A stretch of 64,000 nt of DNA from Cloacibacterium sp. TD35 (GCF_028864635.1 NZ_CP104850.1:1804001-1868000), one strand, 5' to 3'; shown: positions 54,416 to 62,455, counted from the stretch's first letter. The notes: generated by a model not told the origin, from the letters alone. Numbers and translations: made by a program.

Positions 54416-54807
54416 TATCCTTTGCCTAATCGGTCTTCTACATATTCCACTTCGGTTTTTCCGTGTGGTTGTGGATTTCCATTTTCATCCAAAGATACAA
54501 AAACAATTTTGTCAATAGTAATAATGGTTTGGTGAGTCATTTTGTTTCTTACCTCGCAGCTAAGTGTTATAGAAGTTCTCCCGAAATTGGCTACTTCAAT
54601 TCCGATTTCTATAATATCTCCTTGTTTTGCAGAATTTACGAAATTAATCTCGGAAATATATTTGGTAACTGTTCTAGGATTTTCTAATTGGATAATAGCG
54701 TACAAAGCGGCTTCTTCGTCTATCCATTGTAATAATTTGCCTCCAAAAAGAGTATGATTGGCGTTTAAATCTTCTGGTTTAATCCATTTTCTTGTGTGAT
54801 AATTCAT
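54415..54807 (-). CDS. Acyl-CoA thioesterase, YciA-like hotdog fold
   Basis: 130 residues. Single hotdog domain: KWIKPEDLNANHTLFGGKLLQWIDEEAALYA with the catalytic Asp in the helix, SEINFVNSAKQGDIIEIGIEVANFGRTSI, and VFVSLDENGNPQPH. YciA/ACOT-type proteins hydrolyse acyl-CoA thioesters. It is the first gene of a transcript with the HMA-AraC regulator and copA; it is not clear whether this is functional or a local promoter accident. No promoter box was identified with confidence. Confidence 0.85.
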   Translation of the reverse strand: MNYHTRKWIKPEDLNANHTLFGGKLLQWIDEEAALYAIIQLENPRTVTKYISEINFVNSAKQGDIIEIGIEVANFGRTSITLSCEVRNKMTHQTIITIDKIVFVSLDENGNPQPHGKTEVEYVEDRLGKG

Positions 54808-54968
54808 CTACATTATTTTTTCAAGCCACAAAATTATGCTATAAATATGAACTGAGCGTTAGTTTAAAATACTTTCTTTTCATTGATTTTATTGAAGGAA
54901 ACTATAATTGTTTTGATGTGAATCTTCTGTTTTTACGAATAATTGCTTCAAAATTGAAGAGATAATTT

Positions 54969-54976
54969 TAACTTTG
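54969..54976 (+). promoter_or_regulatory. -7 element TAACTTTG of the aldo/keto reductase gene
   Basis: Exact consensus match 15 bases before the ATG at 54992; the TTG inside the box is a spurious start. Confidence 0.55.
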
Positions 54977-54991
54977 ATAAAAATTAAAATT

Positions 54992-55858
54992 ATGGATTTT
55001 TCAAAAATTATCATTGGGGTAATGCGATGGGGAGTTTGGGGAGCCAATCATTCTGTAAGTGGCGTTCAAAAATTAATAGAAAGCTCATTAGAAGAAGGTT
55101 TGTATACTTTTGACCATGCAGATATTTATGGTGGTTATACTACAGAAGAGTTATTTGGAAACGCTTTTTCTGATATGAAAATTGAGCGTGAAAAAATTCA
55201 GTTGATTACCAAATGTGGAATTTGTATGCCTTCTGAAAAGAAGAATTTTCCGCTGAAATACTATAATTATTCTAAAGAATATATTCTAAATCAGGTAGAT
55301 GAAAGTTTGAAAAATCTAAAAACAGATTATATAGATTTGTTATTGTTACACAGACCATCCCCATTGATGAATCCTGAAGAAATAGCTGCTGCATTTGGGA
55401 TTTTAAGAAGTTCTGGAAAAGTTAGAGATTTCGGGGTGAGCAATTTTTCTGTGACTCAGTTTGATTTAATTTCTAAATATTTTCCTCAATTGGTAACCAA
55501 TCAAGTAGAAATTTCTTTGACGGAAACCAAAGCTTTTTACGATGGAACGATTAATCAAATGATGATGAAAAAGTTGCAACCTATGGCTTGGAGTGTGATG
55601 GGAAGTTATTTCGCAGAAGATTCTGAAAGAACAGCGAGAATAAAGTCTGTTTTGTCTGATTTGTCTAAAAAATATAATGCAGACGAAGCACAACTTTTGG
55701 TGGCGTTTCTTCTAAAACATCCTGCTAAAATTTTACCGATTATAGGAACGTCTAAAGCAGAAAGCATAAAATCTCTTAGAAAATCTCTTGAAATAGATTT
55801 AACTGTAGAAGATTGGTTTACTCTTTTAGAAGCCAGTTTAGGACATAAAGTGCCGTAG
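54992..55858 (+). CDS. Aldo/keto reductase, YdhF-like
   Basis: 288 residues, TIM barrel. Catalytic Asp-Tyr-Lys-His set: DHADIYGGY (Asp, Tyr), LITKCGI (Lys) and LLLLHRPSPLM (His). KVRDFGVSNFS and the NADPH-binding IIGTSKAESIKSLRKSL at the C-terminus complete the family. NADPH-dependent reduction of aldehydes or ketones; substrate unknown. A single-gene transcript; the ATG at 54992 is chosen because the promoter box lies just before it. A 317-base intergenic region follows. Confidence 0.9.
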   Translation: MDFSKIIIGVMRWGVWGANHSVSGVQKLIESSLEEGLYTFDHADIYGGYTTEELFGNAFSDMKIEREKIQLITKCGICMPSEKKNFPLKYYNYSKEYILNQVDESLKNLKTDYIDLLLLHRPSPLMNPEEIAAAFGILRSSGKVRDFGVSNFSVTQFDLISKYFPQLVTNQVEISLTETKAFYDGTINQMMMKKLQPMAWSVMGSYFAEDSERTARIKSVLSDLSKKYNADEAQLLVAFLLKHPAKILPIIGTSKAESIKSLRKSLEIDLTVEDWFTLLEASLGHKVP

Positions 55859-55904
55859 TGAAAAGTAGATATAAAGGTTAATATATTTCACTGAGGTTTA
55901 TTTT

Positions 55905-56036
55905 AGAACCTAAGTTTTTGCGTGAGTACGAAGCGATTTGTCTGAGCTCTCCCGAAAATTTATTTTCGGGAAGCGAGTGAGCGTAGAACGACCTATTTTT
56001 CAGGGATTTAGGCTTTTGGAAATAGAGCACGCCAAA
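55905..56036. other. GC-rich structured intergenic element (REP-like or RNA candidate)
   Basis: About half G+C over 55921-55990 against roughly a third in the neighbourhood. A perfect hairpin with arms TCCCGAAAA (55950-55958) and TTTTCGGGA (55963-55971) is nested in longer imperfect arms: CCTAA near 55910 pairs with TTAGG near 56010, and CTC with GAG beside the hairpin. No T-run, so not a standard terminator. The sequence style (GAGCG...CGAAGCG) resembles dispersed flavobacterial REP palindromes. Could also be a small RNA. Confidence 0.5.
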
Positions 56037-56043
56037 ATAAAAA

Positions 56044-56080
56044 TTGTTTATGTCATTTATTGTTGTATCTTGCGCAAGAT
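56044..56080 (+). promoter_or_regulatory. Promoter and palindrome upstream of the RRM gene
   Basis: TTG (56044-56046), 19 bases, then TATCTTGC (56066-56073), a one-mismatch -33/-7 pair. A perfect 14-bp palindrome ATCTTGCGCAAGAT (56067-56080) overlaps the -7 element. The predicted leader is about 95 bases and T-rich. Confidence 0.5.
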
Positions 56081-56175
56081 TTCTTATAAATGTTTTTCAA
56101 AATAATGTTCATTCGTTTTTTGTCTTCTTTTATAATTCATCATTTAGGACAATTTTAATTTAATTTTTTTTAACA

Positions 56176-56523
56176 ATGAACATTTTTGTTTCAAACATCA
56201 ATTACGTAACTAAAGATTATCAGTTACAAGATTTATTTTCAGAATTTGGCGAAGTTACTTCGTGCAAAATTATTACAGACAGAGAAACGGGAAGAAGTAG
56301 AGGATTCGGATTCGTAGAAATGAATAACGATGAAGGACAACAAGCGATTGACGCTCTAAACGGTAAAGAATTTAACGGAAAAGAGCTTAACGTTTCTGAA
56401 GCTAAACCAAGAGAAGAAAAACCAAGAAGAAGTTTCGATAGCAACAGAGGTGGTGGTTACGGAAACAGAGGTGGTTACGGAAATAACAGAGGTGGAAACG
56501 ATAGAGGTGGAAGCCGTTGGTAA
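56176..56523 (+). CDS. RRM RNA-binding protein with glycine-rich tail
   Basis: 115 residues. One RNA recognition motif (1-78): RNP2 NIFVSNI and RNP1 GRSRGFGFVEM, with the canonical aromatic residues, followed by a basic linker and an RGG-type tail (residues 86-115) of RGG, YGN and NRGG repeats. This layout matches the bacterial glycine-rich RBPs of cyanobacteria and Bacteroidota, which bind single-stranded RNA and rise in cold. A 95-base T-rich leader before the ATG is long for this window and could respond to temperature. Monocistronic, with a bidirectional terminator. Confidence 0.9.
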   Translation: MNIFVSNINYVTKDYQLQDLFSEFGEVTSCKIITDRETGRSRGFGFVEMNNDEGQQAIDALNGKEFNGKELNVSEAKPREEKPRRSFDSNRGGGYGNRGGYGNNRGGNDRGGSRW

Positions 56524-56547
56524 ACAATCTTTTTTCAAAGAAAAAAA

Positions 56548-56578
56548 TGAAGCGACTCAGTAATGAGTCGCTTTTTTA
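56548..56578. terminator. Intrinsic terminator after the RRM gene
   Basis: Arms GCGACTCA (56552-56559) and TGAGTCGC (56564-56571) with a 4-base loop, A-run left and T-run right; shared by the convergent DUF4153 gene. Confidence 0.85.
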
Positions 56579-56594
56579 TTGGTCTATTTCGAAA

Positions 56595-58394
56595 TTATTT
56601 TTTCTTGATTAAGATGACCATCTCTTTCGTGAAAATGTTATCTTTTTTATTGATTTTGTTATTGGTAATTTCTGAAAAATATACTTTGAAATGATACTGG
56701 TGCAGATCAAATTCTGTAGAAATTTCTTCCAATGGAGTATTGAGTTGGTCTGCATTATCTTTTTCTAATTGTTTTTTGAGAAAAGGAGTTAAATCATAAG
56801 ATTGAGTAACTTTGGTAGGTGATTCTAAATCAATGATATATCCTGAGAAAATGTAACCATCTCTGATAGGTCTAGTTTGCAACATATAATCGTCAATATG
56901 TTCTTCATTTTGAATGTCAGTATTGCTAAAAACAATAAGTTTTTCGTAGTTCTGAATGTCATAATTTCTTTTGTTAGAAAACACACCTTGGTAATCGTTC
57001 TGGTAATTATTCTTTTCCTTAGATTTAATGGTGTTTTTGAAAGAAATTCTTATTTCTGAATTAGCCAAATATCTTTCTTGTTCAAATATTTTTTTGAATT
57101 TAGAAAAATGAGTTTCCGGGATATAACTTAGGAGAAAAGTCTGTTGTTTTCTTTCGTTTAGAAATTGAAATTTATTAGCAATTTCCAAAACTACAGAATC
57201 TTGAGTAGCTTTTTCGAAATTGATTTTTCCTTTTTCTAGAAGGTGATTTTTGGTTAGAATCTGTATTAATTCTGTTTTTTGACTTCTTTTAGCGGTAGAA
57301 AAAGCATTAACATAAGGGAAAATCAATGCAAATACACCGAAGGCAAACAGTGAAATTGGTACAAATTTAATAGTAGCTTTTCTATAAAAGATAGAATAGA
57401 AAACGACTGTGGTAAGCCAAAGTGCCAATAGCAAAACGAAATATCTAGGTTCTGTGTAGCCATATTGTAAAATTCTGGTAAAAATAGCTACAAATAATAA
57501 AACCAATAATGGAATAAGTGTGTAATAGAAAATTTTGGAGAAAACTTTTACCCAAGATTTTGCAGAAGCTTCTTTCAGAGGATGGACCAACAGCAAGGCT
57601 AAAATTCCGACCACTGAATAAATTAAGATGAGATAAGAAACCCACCCTCTTGGTAGTTCCCAATTAATCAATATTTTACCAGCGTAAAAATATAAAATGG
57701 TTACATAAATTAATAAAAGGGGAATAAGAACAAACTGTGTGAAGAATTTTAGGATTTGTGGGTAGCTTCCGTCTTTTTCAAGTTGAAAAATTCCTTTATC
57801 ATTAAATATTAAAAATATAAAAGTACTTCCTAAAATGGCTAAAAATAGCATAGTTTTAGGATAAAGATTATTATTAAAATTAAAGTCAAATAATTTATCT
57901 ACCGCTAAAATTGCTAAAACAACTCCTAAAACTAAAACGCCCGTAAAAACTGCAGTCAGGAAAATATTGATGAATAAATTTTTATTGAATTGCCAAAAAT
58001 TAAGTTCAGGCTTTTTATTTAGAAATCCTGAAAACGAGACGAATAAATGTAATAAAATGACTAATGAAAAAATAACATAACCATTTACTACAGTAAAATT
58101 TTTCTCAGAATCTGGTAAATAAAAATAAAACCAAACCAAGAATGCAGCTCCCAAAATTTCTATAAAAAAACCTCTGCCAATTCTTTGGGAAAGCATTTTG
58201 ATACCAAACATAAGCGAAATTCCCAAACAGCCAGCAAAAGCTAATTTGGTTACCAAAAATTGATTGGCTTGATGGTCAATTTCTATTGCAACAACCGAAG
58301 AAATAGCTGCAATAAGTGCTGCGGTAAGCACCATAGGATATCTTAAAACGACATCGTCGGTTTTCCCCCAGATTTCTTTAAATTTTGTAATCAT
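56595..58394 (-). CDS. DUF4153 membrane protein
   Basis: 599 residues from ATG 58394 (the longer frame to 58457 has no support). About ten transmembrane helices in residues 20-380, then a cytoplasmic or periplasmic C-terminal domain of about 215 residues, mostly beta with ELIQILTKNHLLEKGKINFEKA. The domain DUF4153 is known only by membership; function unknown. It follows the BlaI-type regulator gene with a 79-base gap, so the two are probably one transcript: BlaI is usually paired with a membrane sensor or protease, and here this protein sits in that place. Confidence 0.75.
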   Translation of the reverse strand: MITKFKEIWGKTDDVVLRYPMVLTAALIAAISSVVAIEIDHQANQFLVTKLAFAGCLGISLMFGIKMLSQRIGRGFFIEILGAAFLVWFYFYLPDSEKNFTVVNGYVIFSLVILLHLFVSFSGFLNKKPELNFWQFNKNLFINIFLTAVFTGVLVLGVVLAILAVDKLFDFNFNNNLYPKTMLFLAILGSTFIFLIFNDKGIFQLEKDGSYPQILKFFTQFVLIPLLLIYVTILYFYAGKILINWELPRGWVSYLILIYSVVGILALLLVHPLKEASAKSWVKVFSKIFYYTLIPLLVLLFVAIFTRILQYGYTEPRYFVLLLALWLTTVVFYSIFYRKATIKFVPISLFAFGVFALIFPYVNAFSTAKRSQKTELIQILTKNHLLEKGKINFEKATQDSVVLEIANKFQFLNERKQQTFLLSYIPETHFSKFKKIFEQERYLANSEIRISFKNTIKSKEKNNYQNDYQGVFSNKRNYDIQNYEKLIVFSNTDIQNEEHIDDYMLQTRPIRDGYIFSGYIIDLESPTKVTQSYDLTPFLKKQLEKDNADQLNTPLEEISTEFDLHQYHFKVYFSEITNNKINKKDNIFTKEMVILIKKK

Positions 58395-58473
58395 GATTGT
58401 GTATAGTTTGAAATTGGAAAAAGGTATTCTATTACATAAACTTATCACATGTAACATCTATTATCCAAGAGAA

Positions 58474-58863
58474 TTATTTTTTCTTTTTCTTTTTCTTCTT
58501 TTTCTCCTTATCCTTATCCTTATCTTTTTCGGGTACAGAGAGTTTTACCATTCCTTCATTCATTAAGTCCATTAATAAAGCATTAGGATTATTATCGTAA
58601 AAATTAAGAATGAAGTTCTTTAAAAGTGTTTTTTTATAATTATCCTGAGTTACAGAGATTTCATACTTATGAATTCTTCCTTCAGAAAGAGGTTTTAGGT
58701 AGTTTTTGGTAACCAGGTTTTTCAAAAAAGTAGAAACGGTATTTTGGTGTGGCTTCGGCTCCGGAAAAGCAAGCATGATGTCTTTAAGATAAGTAGGGCC
58801 AAGTTTCCAAATAATTTTCATGACTTGTTCTTCGCCAGAAGTCAAGGATTTTAGATTTTCCAT
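58474..58863 (-). CDS. BlaI/MecI-family transcriptional regulator with poly-lysine tail
   Basis: 129 residues. Winged helix-turn-helix (about 5-75): LTSGEEQVMKIIWKLGPTYLKDIMLAFPEPKPHQNTVSTFLKNLVTKNYL, with the recognition helix in NTVSTFLKNL, then a dimerisation helix region. The last 20 residues are Asp-Lys repeats and a run of nine Lys (KDKDKDKE, KKKKKKKKK), an unusual addition that may bind nucleic acid or membranes. No M56/BlaR1 sensor gene is next to it. Upstream TACATTTA is a one-mismatch -7 box. Confidence 0.85.
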   Translation of the reverse strand: MENLKSLTSGEEQVMKIIWKLGPTYLKDIMLAFPEPKPHQNTVSTFLKNLVTKNYLKPLSEGRIHKYEISVTQDNYKKTLLKNFILNFYDNNPNALLMDLMNEGMVKLSVPEKDKDKDKEKKKKKKKKK

Positions 58864-58904
58864 ATTCTTGAAATTGAATTATAAATGTAGTAAAAATTTT
58901 AAGA

Positions 58905-59402
58905 TTATAGAAATGTCTGAATATTAAAATATAGATAAGATAAAGATACTACTGTGCCTATGAAGGCTCCCATGATGACTTCTTTCGGGGTGTGTCTATT
59001 GAGGATGATTCTAGAAATAACTACAAATGAAGTGAGAACGAGCCAAATAATGCCCAAAGTAGGACTTAAAGAAAAGAATAATGCCGTTACAAAAACATTA
59101 AAAGCGGTATGCATAGAACTTTTGATGAAAAAATTACTGATGTGCATAATCAGCATGAGTATAAACAAGAAAACAATTATGAAAAGCAAGTCAGTTCTTT
59201 GTTTAGTATAATACAAAACTCCAGTATAAATGGTAATGACTATAAAATTAAAGAGATAAAGACTGTTTCTCTGTTTTCGGTCAGACACATCCATGTTGGT
59301 GTAGTTTCCTTTCTTCACATTCCAGCCAATCCATGAGAAAATAGGAATAACTACTAAACCAATCATTAATAAAATATTGACTAAAGATTCTTCCCAGGTC
59401 AT
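58905..59402 (-). pseudogene. PAP2-like membrane protein with stop at codon 3 of the full frame
   Basis: From ATG 59402, 165 residues with five or so helices. PAP2-type remnants: SDRKQR (K-x6-RP position), SSMHTAFN (the Ser-x-His site) and SRIILNRHTPKEVIMGA (C-terminal motif with His, and Glu where Asp is usual). The frame continues upstream for 34 sense codons (through LLNPLFSLLIFFVCFAYVK, an N-terminal helix) to ATG 59513, except that codon 3 is TAG (ATG TCT TAG AAA AGT). A TATTTTTG promoter (59540-59533) points to 59513 as the original start. Either it is a recent nonsense mutation or a sequencing error, or translation restarts at 59402. Confidence 0.6.
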
Positions 59403-59532
59403 TTTTACGTATGCAAAACAAACAAAGAAAATTAATAAAGAAAAAAGTGGATTGAGTAGATTAGAAATTACTTTAGAAAGGGATACAACCGCAGAAAAAC
59501 TTTTCTAAGACATGGATTTATAAATGTTTTTT

Positions 59533-59540
59533 CAAAAATA
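59533..59540 (-). promoter_or_regulatory. -7 element TATTTTTG of the PAP2-like gene
   Basis: Exact consensus match on the minus strand, 19 bases before ATG 59513, supporting that ATG as the original start. Confidence 0.55.
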
Positions 59541-59610
59541 CTTTATTTAAAGAAACAAATATCATCATTATTTGTGACATAAGTTTTCTTATAAACAAAA
59601 GAATTTTACT

Positions 59611-59618
59611 ATTTTTGC
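59611..59618 (+). promoter_or_regulatory. -7 element TATTTTTG of pdhA
   Basis: Exact match, about 70 bases before the pdhA ATG. A hairpin with arms AAAATGC (59632-59638) and GCATTTT (59648-59654) lies in the leader, followed by A/T residues. Confidence 0.5.
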
Positions 59619-59687
59619 ATATTATTCAGAAAAATGCTCTCAACAGGCATTTTAAATTTTGAAAAATCAACAAATTAAAACTTATCA

Positions 59688-60689
59688 ATGAAAGAGTTTT
59701 CTAAAGAAGTTTATTTGCAATGGTATGCAGATATGACAATGTGGAGAAGGTTTGAAGACAAATGCCGTTCTCTTTATCTAAAACAAAAAATTAGAGGTTT
59801 TTTACACTTATACAATGGCCAAGAAGCAATTCCAGCAGGATTTGCCCATGCTATGGATCTTACTAAAGATGCTATGATTACAGCATACAGATGTCACGTG
59901 CATCCTATGGCAATGGGAGTAGATCCTAAGAGAATTATGGCAGAGTTATGTGGTAAAGCAACTGGAACTTCTAACGGATTAGGTGGTTCTATGCACATTT
60001 TCTCAAAAGAGCATAGATTCTATGGAGGTCACGGAATTGTAGGTGGTCAGATTCCATTAGGAGCAGGTATAGCATTCGCAGATAAGTATTTTGAAAGAGG
60101 TGGAGTTACCATTTGTTATTTTGGTGATGGAGCTGTAAGACAAGGTGCTTTACATGAAACCTTTAACATGGCAATGAACTGGAAACTTCCAGTAGTTTTC
60201 GTGGTAGAAAATAACCAATATGCTATGGGAACATCAGTTTCTAGAACAGCAAACCACGAAGACATTTACAAATTAGGTTTAGGTTACGAAATGCCTTGTA
60301 TGCCTGTAGATGCTATGGACCCTGAAAAAGTTGCAGAAGTAGCTTACGAAGCTGTAGAAAGAGCAAGAAGAGGAGACGGGCCTACTTTCATAGAAGCTAG
60401 AACTTACAGATTTAGAGGTCACTCTATGTCAGATGCTGAACCTTATAGAACTAAAGAAGAAGTAGCTCTTAAAAAAGAAGAAGACCCAATCGTTTTAGTT
60501 AAAAACAGAATTTTAGAAAACAAATGGGCTACTGAAGAAGAATTAGAAGCTATCGAAGAAAAATCTAAAATGTTCGTAGAAGAATGCGAAGCTTTTGCAG
60601 AAGAGTCTCCATATCCAAATGCTGAAAAAGTATATGAATATGTATATTCTGAACCAAACTATCCATTCTTAGATAAATTAGAAAATTAA
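59688..60689 (+). CDS. pdhA: Pyruvate dehydrogenase E1 component alpha subunit
   Basis: 333 residues, thiamine-diphosphate dependent. Features: N-terminal YADMTMWRRFEDKC, RCHVHPMAMGV, GLGGSMHIF, GHGIVGGQIPLGAG, the ThDP motif GDGAVRQGALHETFNMAMNWKLPVVFVVENNQYAMGTS and phosphorylatable loop region RFRGHSMSDAEPYR. It decarboxylates pyruvate in a heterotetramer with E1 beta. The beta gene and E3 are not in this window, so they must be elsewhere. It lies in front of pdhC with a 96-base gap holding heptad repeats. Confidence 0.95.
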   Translation: MKEFSKEVYLQWYADMTMWRRFEDKCRSLYLKQKIRGFLHLYNGQEAIPAGFAHAMDLTKDAMITAYRCHVHPMAMGVDPKRIMAELCGKATGTSNGLGGSMHIFSKEHRFYGGHGIVGGQIPLGAGIAFADKYFERGGVTICYFGDGAVRQGALHETFNMAMNWKLPVVFVVENNQYAMGTSVSRTANHEDIYKLGLGYEMPCMPVDAMDPEKVAEVAYEAVERARRGDGPTFIEARTYRFRGHSMSDAEPYRTKEEVALKKEEDPIVLVKNRILENKWATEEELEAIEEKSKMFVEECEAFAEESPYPNAEKVYEYVYSEPNYPFLDKLEN

Positions 60690-60700
60690 TTTTAAATTCA

Positions 60701-60771
60701 TTTGAAATTTGAAATTTGAGTTTGAAATTCTTTGAGTTTTAAATCTCGAATCTCGAATCTCGAATCTCAAA
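60701..60771. repeat. Heptad repeats between pdhA and pdhC
   Basis: Heptamers TTTGAAA (60701-60707, 60708-60714) and TTTGAGT (60715-60721), then after a spacer TCTCGAA three times (60744-60764) and TCTCAAA (60765-60771). The right set is roughly the reverse complement of the left (TTTGAGA), so the RNA or DNA could fold. Confidence 0.7.
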
Positions 60772-60785
60772 TCAATATAAAAATT

Positions 60786-62399
60786 ATGGCTGAAGTAATT
60801 ACAATGCCCAGACTTTCTGATACAATGACCGAGGGAAAAGTATCAAAATGGCATAAAAAAGTAGGTGATACAGTAAAAGAAGGCGATGTTTTAGCCGAAA
60901 TCGAAACAGATAAAGCCGTTCAAGATTTTGAATCAGAATTTAACGGTACTCTTTTATACATTGGTACAGAAGAAGGAAGTAATTCTCCTGTAGATAGCGT
61001 TTTAGCAATTATAGGAAATGCCGGAGAAGATATTTCTGGTTTAGTTTCAGGAGGTAGTTCTGCTCCTCAAACAGAAGAAAAGAAAGAAGAAGTTGCAGTT
61101 TCTGCACCAGAAGTTTCGGCCGTTTCAGCAGAGATTCCTGCAGGTGTAGAAGTAATTACTATGCCTAGACTTTCTGATACCATGACTGAAGGAAAAGTAG
61201 CTAAATGGCACAAAAATGTAGGAGATGATATAAAAGAAGGTGATATTCTTGCAGAAATCGAAACAGATAAAGCGGTTCAAGATTTTGAATCAGAATTTAA
61301 AGGAACGCTTCTTTACCAAGGTGTTTCAGAAGGAAATGCCACTAAAGTTGATGAAATTTTAGCTATTATTGGTCCTGCTGGAACAGATGTTTCTGCAATT
61401 GTTGCAGGTGGCGGAAAAGTTGCTGCTCCAGTTGCTCCAGAAGCTCCAAAAACAGAATCTGCACCAGCGGTAAATGCTACAGTTTCTACTACAACTTCTA
61501 CTGGCGGAAGAATCAATATCTCTCCTTTAGCTAAAAAAATGGCTTCAGAAAAAGGAATTGATATCTCAACCGTTAAAGGAAGTGGTGATAACGGAAGAAT
61601 CGTTAAAAAAGATATTGAAAATTATCAACCAAGTGCAGCTCCAGTTCAGCAAACTGCTGCGGTTTCTACAAGCGTAGCTTCAGCTCCTGCTGCTCAAGTT
61701 GCTATGAATTTCGTTGCAGGTGAAACTACAGAAACAGTAAACTCACAAGTAAGAAATATTATTGCAAAAAGACTTTCTGAAAGTAAATTTACTGCACCTC
61801 ACTACTATTTAATGGTAGAAATCAACATGGACAAAGCTATCGAAGCTAGAAAAGAGCTTAATAGTTTACCAGATACTAAGGTTTCTTTCAATGATATGGT
61901 TATTAAAGCTACTGCTTTAGCATTGAGAAAACACCCACAAGTAAATTCTTCTTGGGCTGGTGATAAAATTATTCACCACGGAAATATCAACGTAGGTGTA
62001 GCAGTTGCAATTCCAGATGGTTTAGTAGTTCCTGTTCTTAAAAATGCAGATTATATGAATTATAATCAAATTTCTGCATCTGTAAAAGACATGGCTTCTA
62101 GAGCGAAATCAAAAGGTCTTAAAGCTAATGAAATGGAAGGTTCTACTTTCTCTATCTCTAACCTTGGTATGTTTGGAATCGAAACATTTACTTCGATTAT
62201 TAACCAACCGAATTCTTGTATCCTTTCAGTAGGTGCAATTATTGAAAAACCAGTGGTTAAAAATGGCCAAATCGTGGTAGGAAATACTATGAAACTTTCT
62301 TTAGCTTGTGATCATAGAGTAGTAGATGGCGCTACAGGTGCACAGTTCTTACAAACGCTTAGAACATACCTAGAAAGTCCATTAACAATGTTACTGTAA
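60786..62399 (+). CDS. pdhC: Pyruvate dehydrogenase E2, dihydrolipoamide acetyltransferase
   Basis: 537 residues from ATG 60786; an in-frame ATG at 60732 falls among the heptad repeats and lacks support. Two lipoyl domains: lipoyl-lysines Lys43 and Lys162 in ETDKAVQDF, separated by Ala/Pro/Glu linkers. Peripheral subunit-binding domain at 242-280 (INISPLAKKMASEKGIDISTVKGSG). Catalytic domain with HRVVDGATGAQFL near the C-terminus. It transfers the acetyl group to CoA and forms the core of the complex. Cotranscribed with pdhA; ends at a hairpin terminator. Confidence 0.95.
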   Translation: MAEVITMPRLSDTMTEGKVSKWHKKVGDTVKEGDVLAEIETDKAVQDFESEFNGTLLYIGTEEGSNSPVDSVLAIIGNAGEDISGLVSGGSSAPQTEEKKEEVAVSAPEVSAVSAEIPAGVEVITMPRLSDTMTEGKVAKWHKNVGDDIKEGDILAEIETDKAVQDFESEFKGTLLYQGVSEGNATKVDEILAIIGPAGTDVSAIVAGGGKVAAPVAPEAPKTESAPAVNATVSTTTSTGGRINISPLAKKMASEKGIDISTVKGSGDNGRIVKKDIENYQPSAAPVQQTAAVSTSVASAPAAQVAMNFVAGETTETVNSQVRNIIAKRLSESKFTAPHYYLMVEINMDKAIEARKELNSLPDTKVSFNDMVIKATALALRKHPQVNSSWAGDKIIHHGNINVGVAVAIPDGLVVPVLKNADYMNYNQISASVKDMASRAKSKGLKANEMEGSTFSISNLGMFGIETFTSIINQPNSCILSVGAIIEKPVVKNGQIVVGNTMKLSLACDHRVVDGATGAQFLQTLRTYLESPLTMLL

Positions 62400-62419
62400 A
62401 ATTTTACAATTTTATATAA

Positions 62420-62455
62420 TAAAAATCCTTTCATTTTTTTGAAAGGATTTTTTAT
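62420..62455 (+). terminator. Intrinsic terminator of pdhA-pdhC
   Basis: Ten-base arms AAATCCTTTC (62423-62432) and GAAAGGATTT (62441-62450), loop ATTTTTTT, then T-run. Confidence 0.85.

Noticed and set aside
51190-54807. Copper module as a mobile island
   Set aside because: Base composition and promoter style match the surroundings and there are no direct repeats, integrase or IS remnants.
55859-56175. tRNA or small rRNA-like gene in the longest gap
   Set aside because: No cloverleaf, no GTTCGAA T-loop and no CCA end; only the hairpin element and promoter described above.
60744-60771. Could the TCTCGAA repeats be a CRISPR array?
   Set aside because: Units are only 7 bases, contiguous, with no spacers and no cas genes in the window.
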